Origin: Stomoxys calcitrans
Lineage: Eukaryota; Arthropoda; Insecta; Diptera; Muscidae
Direction: 5' to 3'
Assembly (NCBI RefSeq): GCF_963082655.1
Contig: NC_081556.1
Coordinates: forward strand, 157,027,828-157,091,827
Length of the DNA stretch: 64,000 nucleotides
The notes below the pieces were generated by a model. It saw only the letters and a program-made list of their open reading frames with translations, was not told the DNA's origin and made no database searches. Made by a program: the position numbers and the translations under genes. The number at the start of each line of letters is the position of its first letter. The first letter of the stretch is position 1. This document shows positions 1 through 12,356 of this stretch, piece after piece.

Positions 1-47
1 ATTTACTTTCTTTTAAAAAATCCGCAATTACTTTTTGGGCAACCCAA
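1..47 (+). mobile_element. mariner-derived MITE, right end (cut by window edge)
   Basis: The sequence matches the right end of the complete copies at 1959-2193 and 34728-34963, ending in the terminal repeat TTTTTGGGCAACCCAA followed by a TA target dinucleotide at 48-49. The rest lies left of the window. Confidence 0.75.
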
Positions 48-1504
48 TAGTTCCCATAAATGTTCGTCCCATTCTGTATAATATTAAAATAATGTTTGAA
101 CCGATCTTTGTGATAATTGGCACAAATCGTTCTATATGACTGTAGATATTTTCAATCCAAATCTATAGATTAACTCTCAAATATATACATCATCCTATAT
201 CACTTAGCTGTAGGTATTACAATTTTGAAAAGATGTGTTGAAAATTTGGTACGGCTTGTTTTATTTCCCATCCAGAAACCTCTGCCGAAGACCATCAAAA
301 TCGGCGGACACCTCCCAACTTTTGCCTTACCTTAGTTGTTATTAATTAGAATATTTACTCAATCAATACTCTACCCTCCGTCTTCGAATTGCCTAGAGTG
401 TGGTACATACCAATCGTACGATATCACATCAAAAAGTGAAGATGGATATGAATGAAATTGTTTTCTTATCACAGATACGAGAAACTCCATAAAACAAAAA
501 TAACAACCAAACATTTGTATATTCGCATAAAAAAAGCAACAACAACAACAAACCAATTCAAAGTTCAAATTCACAGTCATAGTCACACACACACACACAC
601 GCACACATATGCCGACAAACAGATATGAAAAGTCACAAATTTACTAAACTTCAACAATCACTGCTGCTGGTGTTGGCAAACTTTATCATTTGCTCTATGT
701 CGAAGGATAAAGGCGAAAAGTTAGTCACGATGATGTTGGTGATGACGATGTTGCATAAAAGCTGACTAGTGGGTGGGTGGGGCCAAGAGGACTAGATGGG
801 TGTGTGCCACAATGAATACAACGAAATTACAGTCAAAGATAAAGTTATCATTAAGTTAAGAGAGTAATTAAGTGATGTCTAAATTAACAATCAACTTTTG
901 CAAAATTATATTAAACGTGAGCATTTCTCAAAGCACAAGCACCAGCCCCAGCACCAGCACAAGACAATACGATGATGACTGAGGGGCAAGTCATCTTTAT
1001 TATGCTGCCACAAACTACTATCTGTGCTTCCTAGTTGTTTGGACTCCTCATGGCAGATAGAATTGTGTGGCCCCCAAAACAATTGTCAGGACAAGCAATT
1101 GCTGTCTCGGATAAAGTTGATGATGAATTTTCATTTGATTACTCGTATATTTGCAATGGGGCTGCTGAATAAGCTTCACCTCCTTTCCCCATTTATCCTC
1201 ATAATAACAAATAACAGTTAGCTTTCTGGAAAAATTACTTTGTACAAGAGATAGAGTTCTCTCTCTAAGGGAGAGAGGGGTGTAGCAAGATGATATTTGC
1301 AAAAAGTAATGCTGGTTGTAAATGATGACACTTGTGACAGGTGCAATGCTAGAATAATGCAAGTGGTTTTGATTTAACGCATTTCCTGTGGAAGAGTAGA
1401 AAAAACAAATTAACTTTTTGCGGTAGCTAAAGTGTTGCACTACTTAAAGAGCATAAAGAGTATTAACGAAAAGTTTGATTAAACTTTTGCGGGTAAGATG
1501 ATCG
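48..1504. other. Intergenic DNA, no gene seen
   Basis: AT-rich sequence. Bases about 90-310 look like a worn Helentron-like fragment (an accgatct-type phrase, 'aaaatcggcggac'). A short (CA)n tract lies near 583-606. The small open frames here lack codon bias or recognisable motifs and I do not call them genes. Confidence 0.5.
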
Positions 1505-1560
1505 AAATTTGTCAACGCCGACTATATGAAAAATCCGCAATTACTTTTTGGGCAACCCAA
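1505..1560 (-). mobile_element. mariner end fragment
   Basis: A 5'-end fragment of the same mariner family in inverse orientation. It carries the block GTCAACGCCGACTATATG that sits just inside the mariner terminus, then the terminal repeat ending GGGCAACCCAA and a TA. The interior is missing, and family A repeat starts directly to the right. Confidence 0.65.
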
Positions 1561-1562
1561 TA

Positions 1563-3700
1563 TATCGCTTGACTAACAGTTTAACAATATAAGTGCCTTT
1601 ATCTGAATCCCATATGATGGACGTAGGACTCCATTCTTAAATTACTTTATTTCAGCCCGATATTCTCATGATGTCTGATTTAAGGATGTCTTCGGGAGTG
1701 AGGCGGTCCCCCAGACACTTGGCCCTGAAAAAAACAGCATCGTGCTCCTCTCTCAAATACCATTTATTTAAACCCCATATTGCCGTTGGTTTTGAGGAGG
1801 AGTTTACAGGATGAGGCTTCCCTCAAACACATGGTCCCAAAATTGGTTATCAAATTCGGTTTCTAATCTCAAATACCTTTCATGTGAGCCACATATTGCC
1901 ATGGTCGAAAAATGTTTACCCTTTGGGGTGTTTTGGGGAAGGGGTGATGCCCTAAATATAGGGTTGCCCAAAAAGTAATTGCCGATTTTTCATATAGTCG
2001 GCGTTGACAAATTTTTTCACAGCTTGTGACTCTGTAATTGCATTCTTTCTTCTGTCAGTTATCAGCTGTTACTTTTAGCTTGCTTTAGAAAAAAGTGTAA
2101 AAAAGTATATTTGATTAAAGTTCATTCAAAGTTTTATTAAAAATGCATTTACTTTCTTTTAAAAAATCCGCAATTACTTTTTGGGCAACCCAATACATGT
2201 TTCTACGTTTGGATATCAAATTCATATTTTACTACCATATATCTGTTTTTGAGCCCCATATTGCGATTGTCAGTAAAAAATAGGGCTATTTTGGAATAGG
2301 GGTAGATCCCCAGAAAATTGGTCCCGAAAGTGGGTATCAATTCTTGCTCTGCGCCTCAATACCTTTCATGTAAGCCCCACATTGACATTGTCGGTAAATA
2401 GGCCCGATTTAGGGGTGTTTTGGGGGTGGTCCCCAATCACTAAGCCCTGAAAATATATCAGCAACGTGCTCTATTCTCATATATTTGAACGACATATTGT
2501 TATTGGCCTCGAAATTGAATATCAAATTCGTTTTCTAATCTCAAATACGATTCTCTTAAACACCTTATTAAAAAAAGCCAACAAATATGTCCGGTTTGCG
2601 GTATGGGCCCTAAAAACTTTGAATATCCAGCTCCACAGTCTTGAAGAAGCCAAATTGTCTTGATGAGCAAATACGTCCTACTTGGGGGTTGTTATGGTGG
2701 CGGGAAGTCCCCTAGACAGTTTGTCCCGAATGTTGATGTCAGATTTATGGTCTACTCCCAAATACCCTTCATTTGAGCTCCATTTTTCCTTAGTCGGCAA
2801 ACATGACCGGTTTCGGGGGGGTTTTTGGGGAATGGGGAGAACTCTCAGTGACTTGGCTTTACAAATATATATCAGATTCGTGTTCTACTCTAAAATACCT
2901 CTTTTTTGAGCCTGACCATTGCAATGGTCAGCAAATACTTCCTATTTGGATGGTGTTATGCGGGTGGGGTGGCCCCATAGACATTTTTCCCGAACATTGG
3001 TATTAGATTCGTGCTTTACTTCCAAAAACCTTTCATTTGAGCCCCATATTGCTTTGGTCGTAAATTTGTCTTCTTTGGGGGATGTTCTCGGGGATGGGCG
3101 GGCTCTCAAACACTTGGTCCCACATCTGGATATCAGATTCGTATTCTGCACTCAAATACCTTTTATTTAAGCAACATATTGCCATGGTCAGTAAGTAAGT
3201 CCTGTTTTGGGGAAGGGGTGGACACCCAGAAACTTTTTATCAAACTTGGATATCAGATTCGTATTTTATTCGCAAATACCTTTCATTTGAGTCCCATACT
3301 GTCATGGTCGGTAAATATGTCCGATTTAGGGGTGTATTGGGCGTTGGGGTGGTCCCCCAAATACTACGTCCGACAATTGGATATCAGATACGTTTTCTAA
3401 TCTTAAATACCTTTCATATGAGTCCCATATTGTCGTAATTGGTGTATATAAATATTTGGTAGGTTTTGAGGTGGGGCGCCCACCACCACCCAGGTACCCC
3501 ATCCGAAATTTGAATACCCAATTTTCATTTGTAGGTTACTATAAGAGAGCACACAAAATTTCGCACCACAAATCTCCGAGATCTGGCGTTTCTAAAAATT
3601 AGGGTAAGGGGGAGGGTCCGCTCCCCCTCCAGATATCAAAAAATTTAGTACCCTTTTTCCACCACGGGATCATTATACACCAATCGGAAAAATTGCCACT
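1563..3700 (+). repeat. Family A tandem repeat block (~130-bp units)
   Basis: Diverged units of roughly 130 bp each carry the phrases 'atttgagccccatattgc', 'atggtcggtaaatatg', 'ggggtgttttgggg' and 'ggatatcagattcgt'. The block opens with a leader ('aacaatataagtgcctttat') that is also found at 14.9 kb and 23.6 kb. A mariner MITE interrupts it at 1959-2193. Small open frames inside merely follow the unit. I cannot assign the family to a known superfamily. Confidence 0.75.
1959..2193 (+). mobile_element. Complete mariner-derived MITE (235 bp)
   Basis: Terminal inverted repeats TAGGGTTGCCCAAAAAGTAA (left) and its near-complement ending GGGCAACCCAA (right) are flanked by TA target duplications at 1957-1958 and 2194-2195. 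There is no coding capacity. Both ends match the longer mariner at 13277-14196, so this is an internal-deletion derivative. It sits inside family A repeat. Confidence 0.85.
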
Positions 3701-3711
3701 TGTAAAGACTC

Positions 3712-4375
3712 AAAAAGTTAACTCGGGAGATCACTTTATATGGGACCTATATCAAGTTATAGACCGATTTGGACCGTGCTTAGTATAGTTTTTGAACAAA
3801 ATTTTGTGGCTTCCAAGGGCTCAAGATGTCAAATCGGGAGATCCGGTAGCCGAGTTGGCATTGGTCTGTCGCTACTGTGGTATCACAATGGACTCAAAAT
3901 TGTCGAAGTGAGTATGTAAAGGACTGCCACTCCTACCTTTCCCTAACCTTTATCAGGCTATGGACCGATTAGGATCACATTTGGCACAATTTTTGAAAGT
4001 CATAGTTTTCTGTTATGCAAAATTTAAGCCAAATCCGATAAAAATGGCGGCTTATAAGGGCTCAAGAAGTCATATGAGGAGATCGTCTTATATTGAAGCT
4101 ATATCAGGTTATAGACTAATTTATACCGTATTTGGCGCGGTTGTTGGAAGTCATAACAGAACACCAACTGCAACATTTCAGCAAAATACGGCCAAAATTG
4201 CGGCTTGTAAGGGCCCAAGAAGTCAAATCGGGAGATCGGTTCATATGGAAGCTAAATCAGGTTATAGACTTATTTGGACTGTACTTGGCACATTAGTTGA
4301 AAGTCATAACAGAACACCGTCTGCAAAATGTTAGTCAATTCAGACAAAAATTGCGGCTTCCAGGGAAGCTGACTC
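3712..4375 (-). mobile_element. Helentron-like (DINE-1-like) fragment, subfamily B units
   Basis: Three to four tandem units of about 150 bp with the phrases 'atcaggttatagac', 'ggctcaagaagtcaaatcgg' and 'ttggaagtcataacagaaca' are typical of subfamily B elements elsewhere in the window. Both ends are missing. A LINE 3' tail is inserted at about 3842-3955. Confidence 0.65.
3842..3955 (+). mobile_element. Non-LTR retrotransposon 3' tail
   Basis: About 110 bp containing 'ctgtggtatcacaatgg...' and ending in a 'ccctaacctt' tail. It resembles the 3' end of the LINE at 38084-38405 (the same 'tggtatcacaatggg' phrase and a taacctaacc-type end). It lies within a Helentron-like unit, so it is a later, heavily 5'-truncated insertion. 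Confidence 0.5.
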
Positions 4376-6359
4376 GAAGTGTTACCCAGTTCACACTAGA
4401 AATTACAGCTATATGATAGTTTTTTATTGACAGCTTATTAATAGGTTTAGAAGCCGCCAAAAGCATTTGCTTCAGAGTTTATTTAAAATGAAAATACAAA
4501 AATTGTGTTGTCAAAAGTCAAAATTGGTGCAAATGTACCAAAGATGTGATCTAAGGGTTAAACATTTAACACTCATTTCGATTGCATCTATCCATTTCGT
4601 CTACATAAAGAGTATGGTAATAACAATCCAACTTTAACCCTTCTTCATAAGATACCAACAACAAATCCAAGTTAATATGGTTTTTGAGTCTGCTTAGTTA
4701 TGTAATTTCCCCTTTGATGGACTTGTAGGAAATCACTTTACAAATTACACGCACAAACTTCATTCATCAACGATGCTTCCTCTTGGCAAATCCTTTTACT
4801 TTCCTCTAACACTGAGTTGAATTGAAATGAAATGCAATTGTCCTACATTTCGTCTTAATTTTAAGTCCTTTTAAGTCTTCTGAGCTGACATCCTGACAGC
4901 CAGTCGCCTACTACCGGTTCATCATTTCAAAGCTCCAATGCCAGCACATTGTAGCAAAAAAGAGACAAAAACTGATGAATTTTTGTTACCTGTCAAATGC
5001 CAAAACAGAAAAGGATATCACCATTAAAGTAATATGGAAATGTGACTGCAATCATCTTATCCCCGAGGTAATTTTCGAGAACTACCACGTATGAATATTT
5101 TTTCGCTTTCCATCCATAAAGAGCAGCAGAGAGAACATCAACGGCATCAGCAAGAGCACTGCTTCATTTGTATGCGTACATGTGCATGACTTGTGTGTAT
5201 GTGTGTGTGTGTGTGGGTGTAAACACAAAGATCAAAATTTGCATTTTGAAACAAAGACGCAATGGTCGACAGCCGCATAGCCAGACAGACGGACAGACAG
5301 TGTCAACAGCAACCTCATCTACTGCTGGCAAGAGAGCAGAGAGGAGGAGAAAAAAAACCTCATTTAAGTGCTGGCAGGACTATGACGAGCTTTACCTGAC
5401 TTTGTGGCAGCAGGATAAAAAGCCAAGAAACAAAACATTAATAACGTCTGACTGCCACGCTGCCAAACCGCCAAGCCCCCCTTGCCCAACCTCCTCCATC
5501 ACGCATTTGGCATCTTTTGATGTCATCTTCAGAGCGTCAAGGCAATGCAAAACGAAATGAAGGTGCACCAAAGGAAGGACCTTAATGCGTGCCTCCTTCC
5601 ACCAACAAAACTCTGGCAAATGTTTTTGTTGTCGCTGCAATGGCATTGTGTGGGTGTGAGGGTCGTGGATGGGAAAAAGTGAAAAGAAGGAAATTTGGCT
5701 TAAAGGCGTAAAACTACACGAGGAAATGTATGCAAGTCGCCAGTCTGTGTGCAAAACTGGGTTCAGTTCCTCCACTTGCCGCCTATCATCAAAAAGTTTG
5801 AGCTTTTGTGACGCTGATGTGTACGTATGCATGTGCCCGTGCATCCGCATCCTATGACGCCGCGTTTTAAATGCTATTAAAGTGGTTTCTGCTCTTTGTT
5901 CTCTCTTTGTGCTTAGTGAGACCAGTGTTGGTTGGTTTTTCTTTTGGTCGCAGGTCTCTTTTCACATTTTGACGTTGCTTCTCTCGCAGTTGGATTTTAG
6001 CAAAATGCAATTTATTTGCTGTCGTTTACATTACAGTTGTTGCGGTGACTTTTGACTGACGCCATATTTTTCTGCAACATTTGTTTAGCAAAAACAGCAA
6101 CGCCAAACAATCATCATCATCATCATCATCACCTCGACGCAAGTGAAATTCACGCGAACACCATAAAACACATACAAAATGCAGCAATATTTTCACGATT
6201 ATGAGTCAATCCAAAATTTTTGGTAAATACAGGTTGGATAAAAAACCAATTTCAAATCTAATCAGTTGGATCTTACAGATCGATTGAAATCATAGCAGAA
6301 ATCATAACATCTCTCCGAGCTCCTTGATCTTCTTTACATTTACTTCAATTTCTGATACC
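4376..6359. other. Intergenic DNA, no gene seen
   Basis: Unique-looking sequence with a (TG)n tract near 5192-5216, a short gacagacggacagaca run near 5283 and an (ATC)n tract at 6110-6131. The open frames of about 130-150 codons near 5168-5850 on both strands overlap one another, show no conserved motif and include microsatellite-derived residues. Confidence 0.5.
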
Positions 6360-6415
6360 CGCAAGTGCAAATTTTGTTCCTTGAACATTCCAGTAAGGAA
6401 AAGGGGCTTTGCGAG
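6360..6415 (-). mobile_element. SINE tail fragment
   Basis: Matches the 3' tail of the tRNA-derived SINE ('gcaaattttg...gaacattcca...aaggggc') in reverse orientation. Only about 55 bp are recognisable. Confidence 0.4.
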
Positions 6416-6484
6416 AAAATCACGACTTATTAGTTAAAATATATTTTGATTTGAGACTCATGAAAAAAATATTATTCGCTTTGA

Positions 6485-7515
6485 AAGCTTCACGTTTTGC
6501 AGGGTGAATGAGGAGGCCCCCACTGGGATTACGAGAAGATGTAGTAGCTCGCCAGACATTTCCATTGCATCTCCTGATACCCTGGGTGATGTACCCTGGC
6601 AAGCCGTTATTTCTTTGGGATCAGACCACCTGCCCATAATTCTCACCATTGACCGACCAACCGACTTCCACCACCCTCAGAGCGGTCGACGTTTATCAAT
6701 CAGAAAAAGGCCGATTGGGTCGGCTTCAATGAGTACACCAATCGCCGCTACAGAGAAGTGACTTCCCCCTCGAATGTGCTAGTTGCCAAGAGGAAATTCC
6801 GAGACATCATTAACGCAGCAGCATCTTTAAACCAGCCGTTCGAATACTCCAAGTGCGGCCCAATTTCCCGGCACAGGCAGTGGTACTCGTAGGCGAGCGT
6901 GATGGATTTCGTGGAATGGACCCCATACCCCAGAATCTTTGAGCTGAATCTGGAAATTAACAGAGCAGTCAACGAACAAAAGCGGAATTTGTTGGTGGAA
7001 GACTTGGACCAATCTAACTTAGGTAACGGTTTAGGCTAACTGTGGTCTACTGTTAAGACACTCTCGAACCCCAGGTAGACGGTAGGACCTTATCCACTTT
7101 TGGCAACGTAACTGTGACTGATCCGAAGAGATGCGCCAAGTTTTTCAACCGCCAATTTTATATGCATCCCAAGAGTGACAGAGGAGAGCCATTCAACGTA
7201 TCCATAGTCTCCGAGCCGATGGACAGCTATCACAATTTACCGTTGCCGAAGTTACGAATGTCATCATGGCTCCAAATCATCCAAGGCGTTGGGCCCCGAC
7301 GGAAACTCTACACGGATGCTGAAGAATCTGGATCTACCTGGATTTGAGTACCTTACAACTATCCTTAACCAGTCTTTAAAGTTACCAATGTCATCCATGG
7401 CGCCAAATCATCCAAGGCGTTGGGCTTCGACGAAATCTCTACACTTATGCTGAAGAATCGGGATCTACCTGTAGTTGAGTACCTTACAACTGTCCTCAAC
7501 ATGTCTTAGAACACT
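6485..7515 (+). pseudogene. Degenerate non-LTR retrotransposon: endonuclease end and start of RT
   Basis: Plus-strand frames read an apurinic-endonuclease-like C-terminus with the catalytic triplet context SDHLPI (about 6619-6636), then, after frameshifts, a linker and a reverse-transcriptase entry motif resembling SKALGPDGIS (about 7280-7310). The frame is broken several times and no intact RT core (the YxDD region) is present. The last part is tandemly duplicated: about 7250-7377 and 7378-7507 repeat the same ~128 bp with substitutions. The type is Jockey/I-like by the endonuclease-RT order. Inference: a dead, truncated copy. Confidence 0.65.
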
Positions 7516-7527
7516 CTTGTAGTTTCC

Positions 7528-7770
7528 GATGTCTGGAATTCTGGCGGAAATTAGGACAAAATTTAAAGCGGTGGTTATCCTCTCCTAATGCTGGCGACAT
7601 TTGCGAGGTAACATACCATGTATGGTCATGTAAAAAATTCTCCCCAAAGAGGTGTCGCACTGCGGCACACCGTACGGACTCGGCTATAAAAAAAACCCTG
7701 TATCGCAGATAAACTCAACCTGAATCATAAATCACTCATTGATGTATGAAAAGTTTGCCCCTGCTCGGTT
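7528..7770 (+). mobile_element. tRNA-derived SINE, 3' two thirds
   Basis: Shares with the complete SINE at 61561-61840 the body phrases 'gcggtggttatcc', 'aaagaggtgtcgcactgcgg', 'ggactcggctataaaaa' and 'actcattgat', but lacks the tRNA-like head. It abuts the LINE fragment on the left and family A on the right. Confidence 0.65.
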
Positions 7771-7774
7771 CCTA

Positions 7775-10330
7775 GGCAAATGTTTACTCTACTCCCAAAT
7801 GCCTTTCTTTTGAGCCCCATATTACTGTATTGGTAAATATTTCGAGTTAAGGGGGTATTTCGGGGGTGATCACTTGACCATCAAAGTAAAAGGTGATTTT
7901 TTTGAGGTTAGGATTTTCATGCATTAGTATTTGACAGATCACGTGGGATTTCAGACATGGTGTCAAAGAGAAAGATGCTCAGTATGCTTTGACATTTCAT
8001 CATGAATAGACTTACTAACGAGCAACGCTTGCAAATCATTGAATTTTATTACCAAAATCAGTGTTCGGTTCGAAATGTGTTCATTCACCGTAACGTTGCG
8101 TCCAACAGCATCTCTGAAAAAATACGGTCCAATGATTCCACCAGCGTACAAACCACACCAAACAGTGCATTTTTCGGGATGCATGGGCAGTTCTTGAACG
8201 GCTTCTGGTTGCTCTTCACTCCAAATGCGGCAATTTTGCTTATTTACGTAGCCATTCAACCAGAAATGAGCCTCATCGCTGAACAAAATTTGTCAAAATT
8301 TGAACACATTTCGAACCGAACACTGATTTTGGTAATAAAATTCAATGATTTGCAAGCGTTGCTCGTTAGTAAGTCTATTCATGATGAAATGTCAAAGCAT
8401 ACTGAGCATCTTTCTCTTTGACACCATGTCTGAAATCCCACGTGATCTGTCAAATACTAATGCATGAAAATCCTAACCTCAAAAAAATCACCCTTTAAAT
8501 ATAAGATTCGTGCTCTACTTTCAGAGACATTTCGTATGAGTCCCATAATGGCATGATCGATAAATAAGTTATGTTTGAAAGTGGGGTGGGCCCCAGGGTC
8601 TTTGTCCCGTAAATAAATATCAAATTCCCGATAATCAATAAATATCCACCCCAAATAGCTTTTATATAATAGGGAGGTATCTTATGGGATGGGACGGCTC
8701 CCCAAATACATGGCTCTTTATTGTCGTGAATGGCCTATATATCCATTTGGGGGGTTTTGGGCTGACCCCGCGGCAACCGTCCCCAACAGTAGAAACCATC
8801 ATTTTTTTTTTGGTAATGGTTGGAGTGCAAAAAATTTCGAACTAATCGCATTACCAATCTCCGAGATCCGGTATTTCTGAAATTAGGGTAATGAGAAGTG
8901 ATTTTTAGGGGAGTCATTTCGTTTCAAATATGGATATCAAATTCATATCCACTACCATGGTGGGTAAGTATGAACCGTTTGGAGGATGTTTTGGGGCTGG
9001 ATATCAAATTTGTTCTTTACTCCCAAATACCGTTGATTTGAGCTCCACATTGCTATAGTCGGAAATAAATAAAGTTCAGTTTAAGGAGGGATTTAGGGCG
9101 TACCACCAAAATTCGATATCAAATTCGTTTTCTACTCTCAAATTGCTTTCGTTTGAGTCCCATATTGCCATAATGGGTCAATAAATCTATTCGGCGTATT
9201 TTTAGGAGAAAAAGATCCAGAACGCAAGAACGCAAATTTTAAAGTCATATTTTTATTTAGTCCCAAATATCTTCCAATTTGAATCCTATATAACCATGGT
9301 CGGCTGATATGCCCATTTAGGGGTGAGGCGACCTCCCATTACTTGGACCTAATTCTTTATGCCATATTTTGATATACCGCCGGATACTTTTCATTTGAGT
9401 CCCATATTGATAGGAACGTCGAATATTTCTGTTCAGAGGAGTTTTTGGGTTGGGGCGGCCCGCTGAGACTCAAAATTTAATATGATATTCATTTTCTAGT
9501 CTCCAATACCTTTCATTTGATACCCATATTGTACCCCTTAGTTCGCTTTTGGTTTTGGGTGGCAATTTGGCGTAAGAGGGAGGGTCAGCTGCCAACCGAC
9601 CTATGTTTCCTTTTTTTTTGATTCTACGGAAAAAACAAACAAACCTAGTCTCATATAGTCACGATGGTCATTTGGGATCACATGGCCATTTGGGGAGTTT
9701 TTGGGGGGTCGGGTGACCCCCTAAACTTTGATCTGATTTTGTATGCCAGATTCGTAATCTACTCCCGAATACCTTTCATTTAAGCCCCATATTGATATGG
9801 ACGACCAATTTGTCTGTTTTTAGGCATTTTGGGGTTAGGGCGACTGCCTGCGTACTTGGACCCAATTTTTAATACCATATTCGTATTCTACTCCTCAATA
9901 CCATTCATTTGATATCCATATTGGCTTCATCGGTCCACTTGTGATTTTGGGTGGTATTTTTGGGGTGACGGGGAGGGTCCGCCCCCTTCCGATATCAACA
10001 AATTATAAAGTATATTTCTTCTTCCTGACCATATTCGTAATCTACTCCCAAATACCTTTCATTTGAGTCTCATATTGTCATGATCGTCAAAAAAAAAACT
10101 TTTTTAACGGGTTTTGGGGCTGGGGCGGCCCCCCAGGTACTTGGAGCCAACTTTTATTATGAAATTCGTACTTTACACTTGAATACCTTTGATTTGAATC
10201 CCATATTGTTCCGATCGGTCCACTTTAATTTTTGGGTAGTACTTTTTGGGGTAAGGGGGAGGGTCCGTCCCTCTCTCGATATCAAAAACTACACAACCTG
10301 CGAAAATTATAGGGTAATCGGTTCAGCTGA
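7775..10330 (+). repeat. Family A tandem repeat block
   Basis: Long run of diverged ~130-bp units ('cctttcatttgagccccata', 'ttttggggctgggg', 'ggagggtccg...atatcaa'). It ends near 10,325 with the family's terminal phrase 'gggtaatcggttcagctgaa'. It is interrupted by the Tc1-like fold-back element at 7889-8495. No coding sequence is supported. Confidence 0.7.
7889..8495 (-). mobile_element. Tc1-like fold-back transposon (607 bp, non-autonomous), copy 1
   Basis: About 198-bp terminal inverted repeats (7889-8086 and 8299-8495; right end AATCACCCTT) are flanked by TA dinucleotides (7887-7888, 8496-8497). Each inverted repeat contains the transposase start and its first ~27 codons (MNRLTNEQRLQIIEFYYQNQ), so both ends carry a start codon. 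The ~210-bp centre reads, on the minus strand, part of an IS630/Tc1/mariner catalytic domain with FSDEAHFWLNGY and WCGLYAGGIIGPYFF. The region between the N-terminal helix-turn-helix and the first catalytic Asp is deleted, and the C-terminal catalytic residues are absent, so it cannot encode an active enzyme. A second copy lies at 55046-55642. Confidence 0.85.
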
Positions 10331-12356
10331 ATCGAATAATACAAAAAATATCAATACCCTGCGTTATAATTCATTACTGTCTATGTATGAAATAATCAAC
10401 CAATCAACCATGCATATAAACAACGTGATTTACTTCTTATGATTTACAGCCAATTCAACAAAGTTCATATGCCATGAGTAAAAATCTGAATCTGCTTTCT
10501 TCAGCCACCAAAGAAGGTCATCTTCTTTCGTTTGGAAAAATAATTTTATTGAAGTCTTTAAAGTATCCAAGCATCAATCTTGTCAAGCTGTTCGAATTTA
10601 TTCTTTAATTTCCCTTTTGACCAAAAAACATAAATTTCTTTGCAAATTTATTTTCTGATTTATTTTGTTTTATTTTTTTAAAACCAATTGGGCCTTGGTG
10701 AAATATTTCTGTCTGGGGCTTAAGGTTTAATGGAGAAAGAACCGGTCAAATGCTTGTTTTGTGACCCCAGCAAATAATATGGGTTGTTCTGGCGAATTGG
10801 GTATAATTGGACATTGAACAGATAAGTGGTGTAGTAAGCGGGGAACGAAACGAAAATCCAGACAAGAGCTTTTGTGGGAAAAATGTAAATGTTTAACATA
10901 AACGACTCTGAATTCGTGAAGTGATTTGTTGGAAAGAGTACTAAGCTGCTTTGGGGTCAAAGGATTTGGAGAATTTCCCATACAAGGTGTGAAGGTAAAC
11001 AATATTTGCCTTAGCATACTCACTCACATACACACACACACACACACACCCATGCATTTGCAAGATCTCACCTCGTCCTTGAGCAATCGTTTCTTTTGAC
11101 ACGCTTTCATTTTTCATTCATTCCATGGCAGTTGTGTGTGAGGCGTTTTTTTTTCGCAATTCTTTGGTACAACCTGCCGGCATATAGGGACTGGTTCGGT
11201 GTGTGTAGTGGGATTTTTCAGTCGACCCTAAATAAACTTCGTTAAATACGTCCTTACAATCAAAAAAATTAAATAAAAAAAGAACTTCACACTTTCATCC
11301 GGTTTTTTTATTGCGCTCAACAAAAAGGCTCCTGCCGCCTCGTTTTCCACAGTTTTCATTTCCGCATTGAAAAATTTAATTCTAAACTTACGTCTCTCCT
11401 CGAGCCGAGTCATGCTCCTCATTTATTCATCATTCTGTGAGGTGATTTTTCTGCAGCACATCCTTGCAACTATGCGAAAGCAAAGAAAAAGAATGCGGGA
11501 GGAAACTGAGAAGCTTGTGTGTACCACCAACGCGGCTGTCTTTTTAATAGAGTGAGTGAAGTTGTTAAAGGACTATTCATTTTATTAAATTTTCACACCT
11601 TCCCTGCACACCAAGATGCTTCAAAGTGGTAGTGCGTTAGTGTGCAAATGAATGACTGAATAATGGCAAAATGAGTTACTGTTCCACTACAAGCAACAAA
11701 CGAACGAACGAACGAACGAATGAAAGAATGAAAGCTTGAATGACTGACTGAATCAACCGTCCCCGATCCCACAACTCATTGTGACAGTCTTCTCGTGGGG
11801 CCGTAACCAGAGATGCTTCTCCTGCATAAATTTACCTCTGGAACGAGTGAAATTAATTCGATTAAATATCATCACCATTTCCAGGGAGACTGAGTGTGGC
11901 AACACATGGCAAATTGAAAGCTTTTATGTGGCTCTTTACATTTTTCTTTTTTTTCATTTTTGGCAAAGTCACCATCATGTCTAGAGAGTTTAACAATTTT
12001 TATCAAGTTTATATTTGTATATAAATGTTAGATGATACAAGAGGATTATGGAGATTTTAAGGGTAAATTATGAAATGAGGATGAGGAGAGGGGAAATAAT
12101 AAAACAATTGCAATACGTTAAACGCAAGCTAAACATTTGAAATTTTGAGCAAATATACAAAAAAGGAAAATTTTAGTTTTTACAGTAAATAAAGGATATA
12201 AGCACATAATATTTATAAAAGAAAGCACCATGTCCTTTTTTATAGATCCTTCCACCGAAGCTGAAAACTTCACTTCGAAAAATGTTGTAAAGAACTATGA
12301 GAAATCGGTATGAATGCGTGTGGACATATGGCTTGACAACAACTCCATACAAGAAC
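10331..12356. other. Intergenic DNA, no gene seen
   Basis: Unique AT-rich sequence with a (CA)n tract at about 11030-11050 and a (CGAA)n tract at about 11698-11720. Small open frames on both strands have no recognisable motif. Confidence 0.5.

Noticed and set aside
5168..5850. Overlapping open frames of 130-152 codons
   Set aside because: Both strands open by chance; residues partly from TG microsatellite; no splice or motif support.
8002..8421. 139-codon plus-strand frame in the Tc1-like element
   Set aside because: It joins the transposase N-terminus to antisense catalytic sequence and then to the antisense inverted repeat, a by-product of the fold-back structure.
10080..10442. 120-codon plus-strand frame
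   Set aside because: Runs through family A units and then random DNA; unit-derived.
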